A stretch of 7,061 bases of DNA from Lachnospiraceae bacterium (GTDB lineage: Bacteria; Bacillota; Clostridia; Lachnospirales; Lachnospiraceae): NCBI GenBank assembly GCA_014804185.1, contig JAAVAG010000140.1, forward strand, positions 1 through 7,061. Reading direction: 5' to 3'. The notes under the pieces are model-generated. The model made no database searches and was not told where the DNA came from. It saw nothing but the letters and a program-made list of their open reading frames with translations. The translations under genes and the position numbers were made by a program. Numbering within the stretch: the first letter of the stretch is position 1; each line of letters starts with the position of its first letter. Positions 6,657 through 7,061 of this stretch are shown here, in pieces.

Positions 6657-7061
6657 TTTTGTACCCCACTCCCCACACCACTTTCAGATATCTGGGCTCC
6701 TTGGGATTGATCTCGATCTTCTCCCGGATATGTCTGATGTGAACTGCCACCGTATTGTCCGCGCCGATGGCATTCTCATTCCATATATTCTCATAAATCT
6801 GATCAATGGAATATACCTTGCCCTGATTTTTTACCAAAAGCAGCAGTATATTGTACTCTATGGGCGTCAGTTTCACGTTCTCTCCGTCCACCGTCACTTC
6901 TTTTGTCTCGTCGTTGATGCACAGTCCCCCGGCCCGATACAGATAAGTGCTTTCTTTCGACGCGCTTCCCAGAGTGGTGTACCGCCTCAGATTCGACCTT
7001 ACCCTTGCCACAAGTTCCAGGGGATTAAAGGGTTTTGTCACGTAATCGTCCGCGCCGATAT
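6640..7061 (-). CDS. OmpR/PhoB-family response regulator, 5' part cut by window edge
   Basis: This is the partner of the downstream kinase, expected to bind DNA and alter transcription once phosphorylated. The visible 139 residues begin in the last part of the receiver domain (GADDYVTKPFNPLEL, with the conserved Lys-Pro pair) and continue through a linker into a complete winged-helix domain: LTPIEYNILLLLVKNQGKV, a recognition-helix stretch DNTVAVHIRHIREKIE, and the wing ending VVWGVGYKI. Members have about 230 residues, so roughly 90 are missing beyond the right edge, including the phosphorylated aspartate. An internal GTG at 7041 lies inside the receiver domain and is not the real start. The gene order is regulator then kinase on the same strand, overlapping by 17 bases. 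Targets are unknown; the promoter should lie outside the window. Confidence 0.95.
   Translation of the reverse strand, partial: IGADDYVTKPFNPLELVARVRSNLRRYTTLGSASKESTYLYRAGGLCINDETKEVTVDGENVKLTPIEYNILLLLVKNQGKVYSIDQIYENIWNENAIGADNTVAVHIRHIREKIEINPKEPRYLKVVWGVGYKIDRQE
6664..6667 (-). promoter_or_regulatory. Weak ribosome binding site of the kinase gene inside the regulator gene
   Basis: GGGG (minus strand) lies seven bases before TTG 6656, within the last codons of the response regulator. The weak site and rare start codon suggest the kinase is made mainly by ribosomes finishing the regulator, keeping kinase levels below regulator levels. This is inferred from spacing and sequence only. Confidence 0.45.

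Overview
The window looks like a chromosomal core segment from a Gram-positive anaerobe of the class Clostridia, most likely a Lachnospiraceae-type organism with moderate GC. This is inferred from gene content and family resemblance, not a database search. The clues are a DUF512 radical-SAM protein directly upstream of der, a long (395-residue) divergent PRPP synthetase, a clostridial-type sensor kinase with an OmpR-family partner, and strong GGAGG-type ribosome binding sites. Every base is accounted for by protein genes or short regulatory gaps. I see no mobile element, tRNA, rRNA, CRISPR array, attachment site or broken gene.

Layout from left to right. Minus strand, 1-1181: der (EngA), the double-GTPase ribosome assembly factor; its last 40-50 residues lie beyond the left edge. 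Minus strand, 1206-2579: a PDZ-like/radical-SAM/DUF512 protein, 24 bases upstream of der and very likely in the same transcript. Positions 2592-2702 hold two divergent sigma-A-type promoters whose -35 elements abut on opposite strands around a TGAC-GT-GTCA inverted repeat. Plus strand, 2703-3890: a long-form ribose-phosphate pyrophosphokinase, followed by a strong intrinsic terminator. Minus strand, 3972-6656: an 894-residue multi-pass sensor histidine kinase. Minus strand, 6640-7061: the DNA-binding end of its OmpR/PhoB-type response regulator, cut by the right edge. Regulator and kinase overlap by 17 bases.

How the genes fit together. The divergent intergenic region links expression of ribosome assembly (DUF512-der) and PRPP supply for nucleotide synthesis, because the two promoters overlap and RNA polymerase should occupy only one at a time. 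The two-component system at the right is a separate unit that converges on the PRPP synthetase gene; the terminator at 3914-3949 separates them. Its signal and target genes cannot be read from this window.

I found no convincing new multi-gene system. The points most worth a second look are the divergent promoter pair, the long PRPP synthetase with altered substrate-binding residues, and the large unrecognised extracellular domain plus degenerate ATP-binding G1 box of the kinase.
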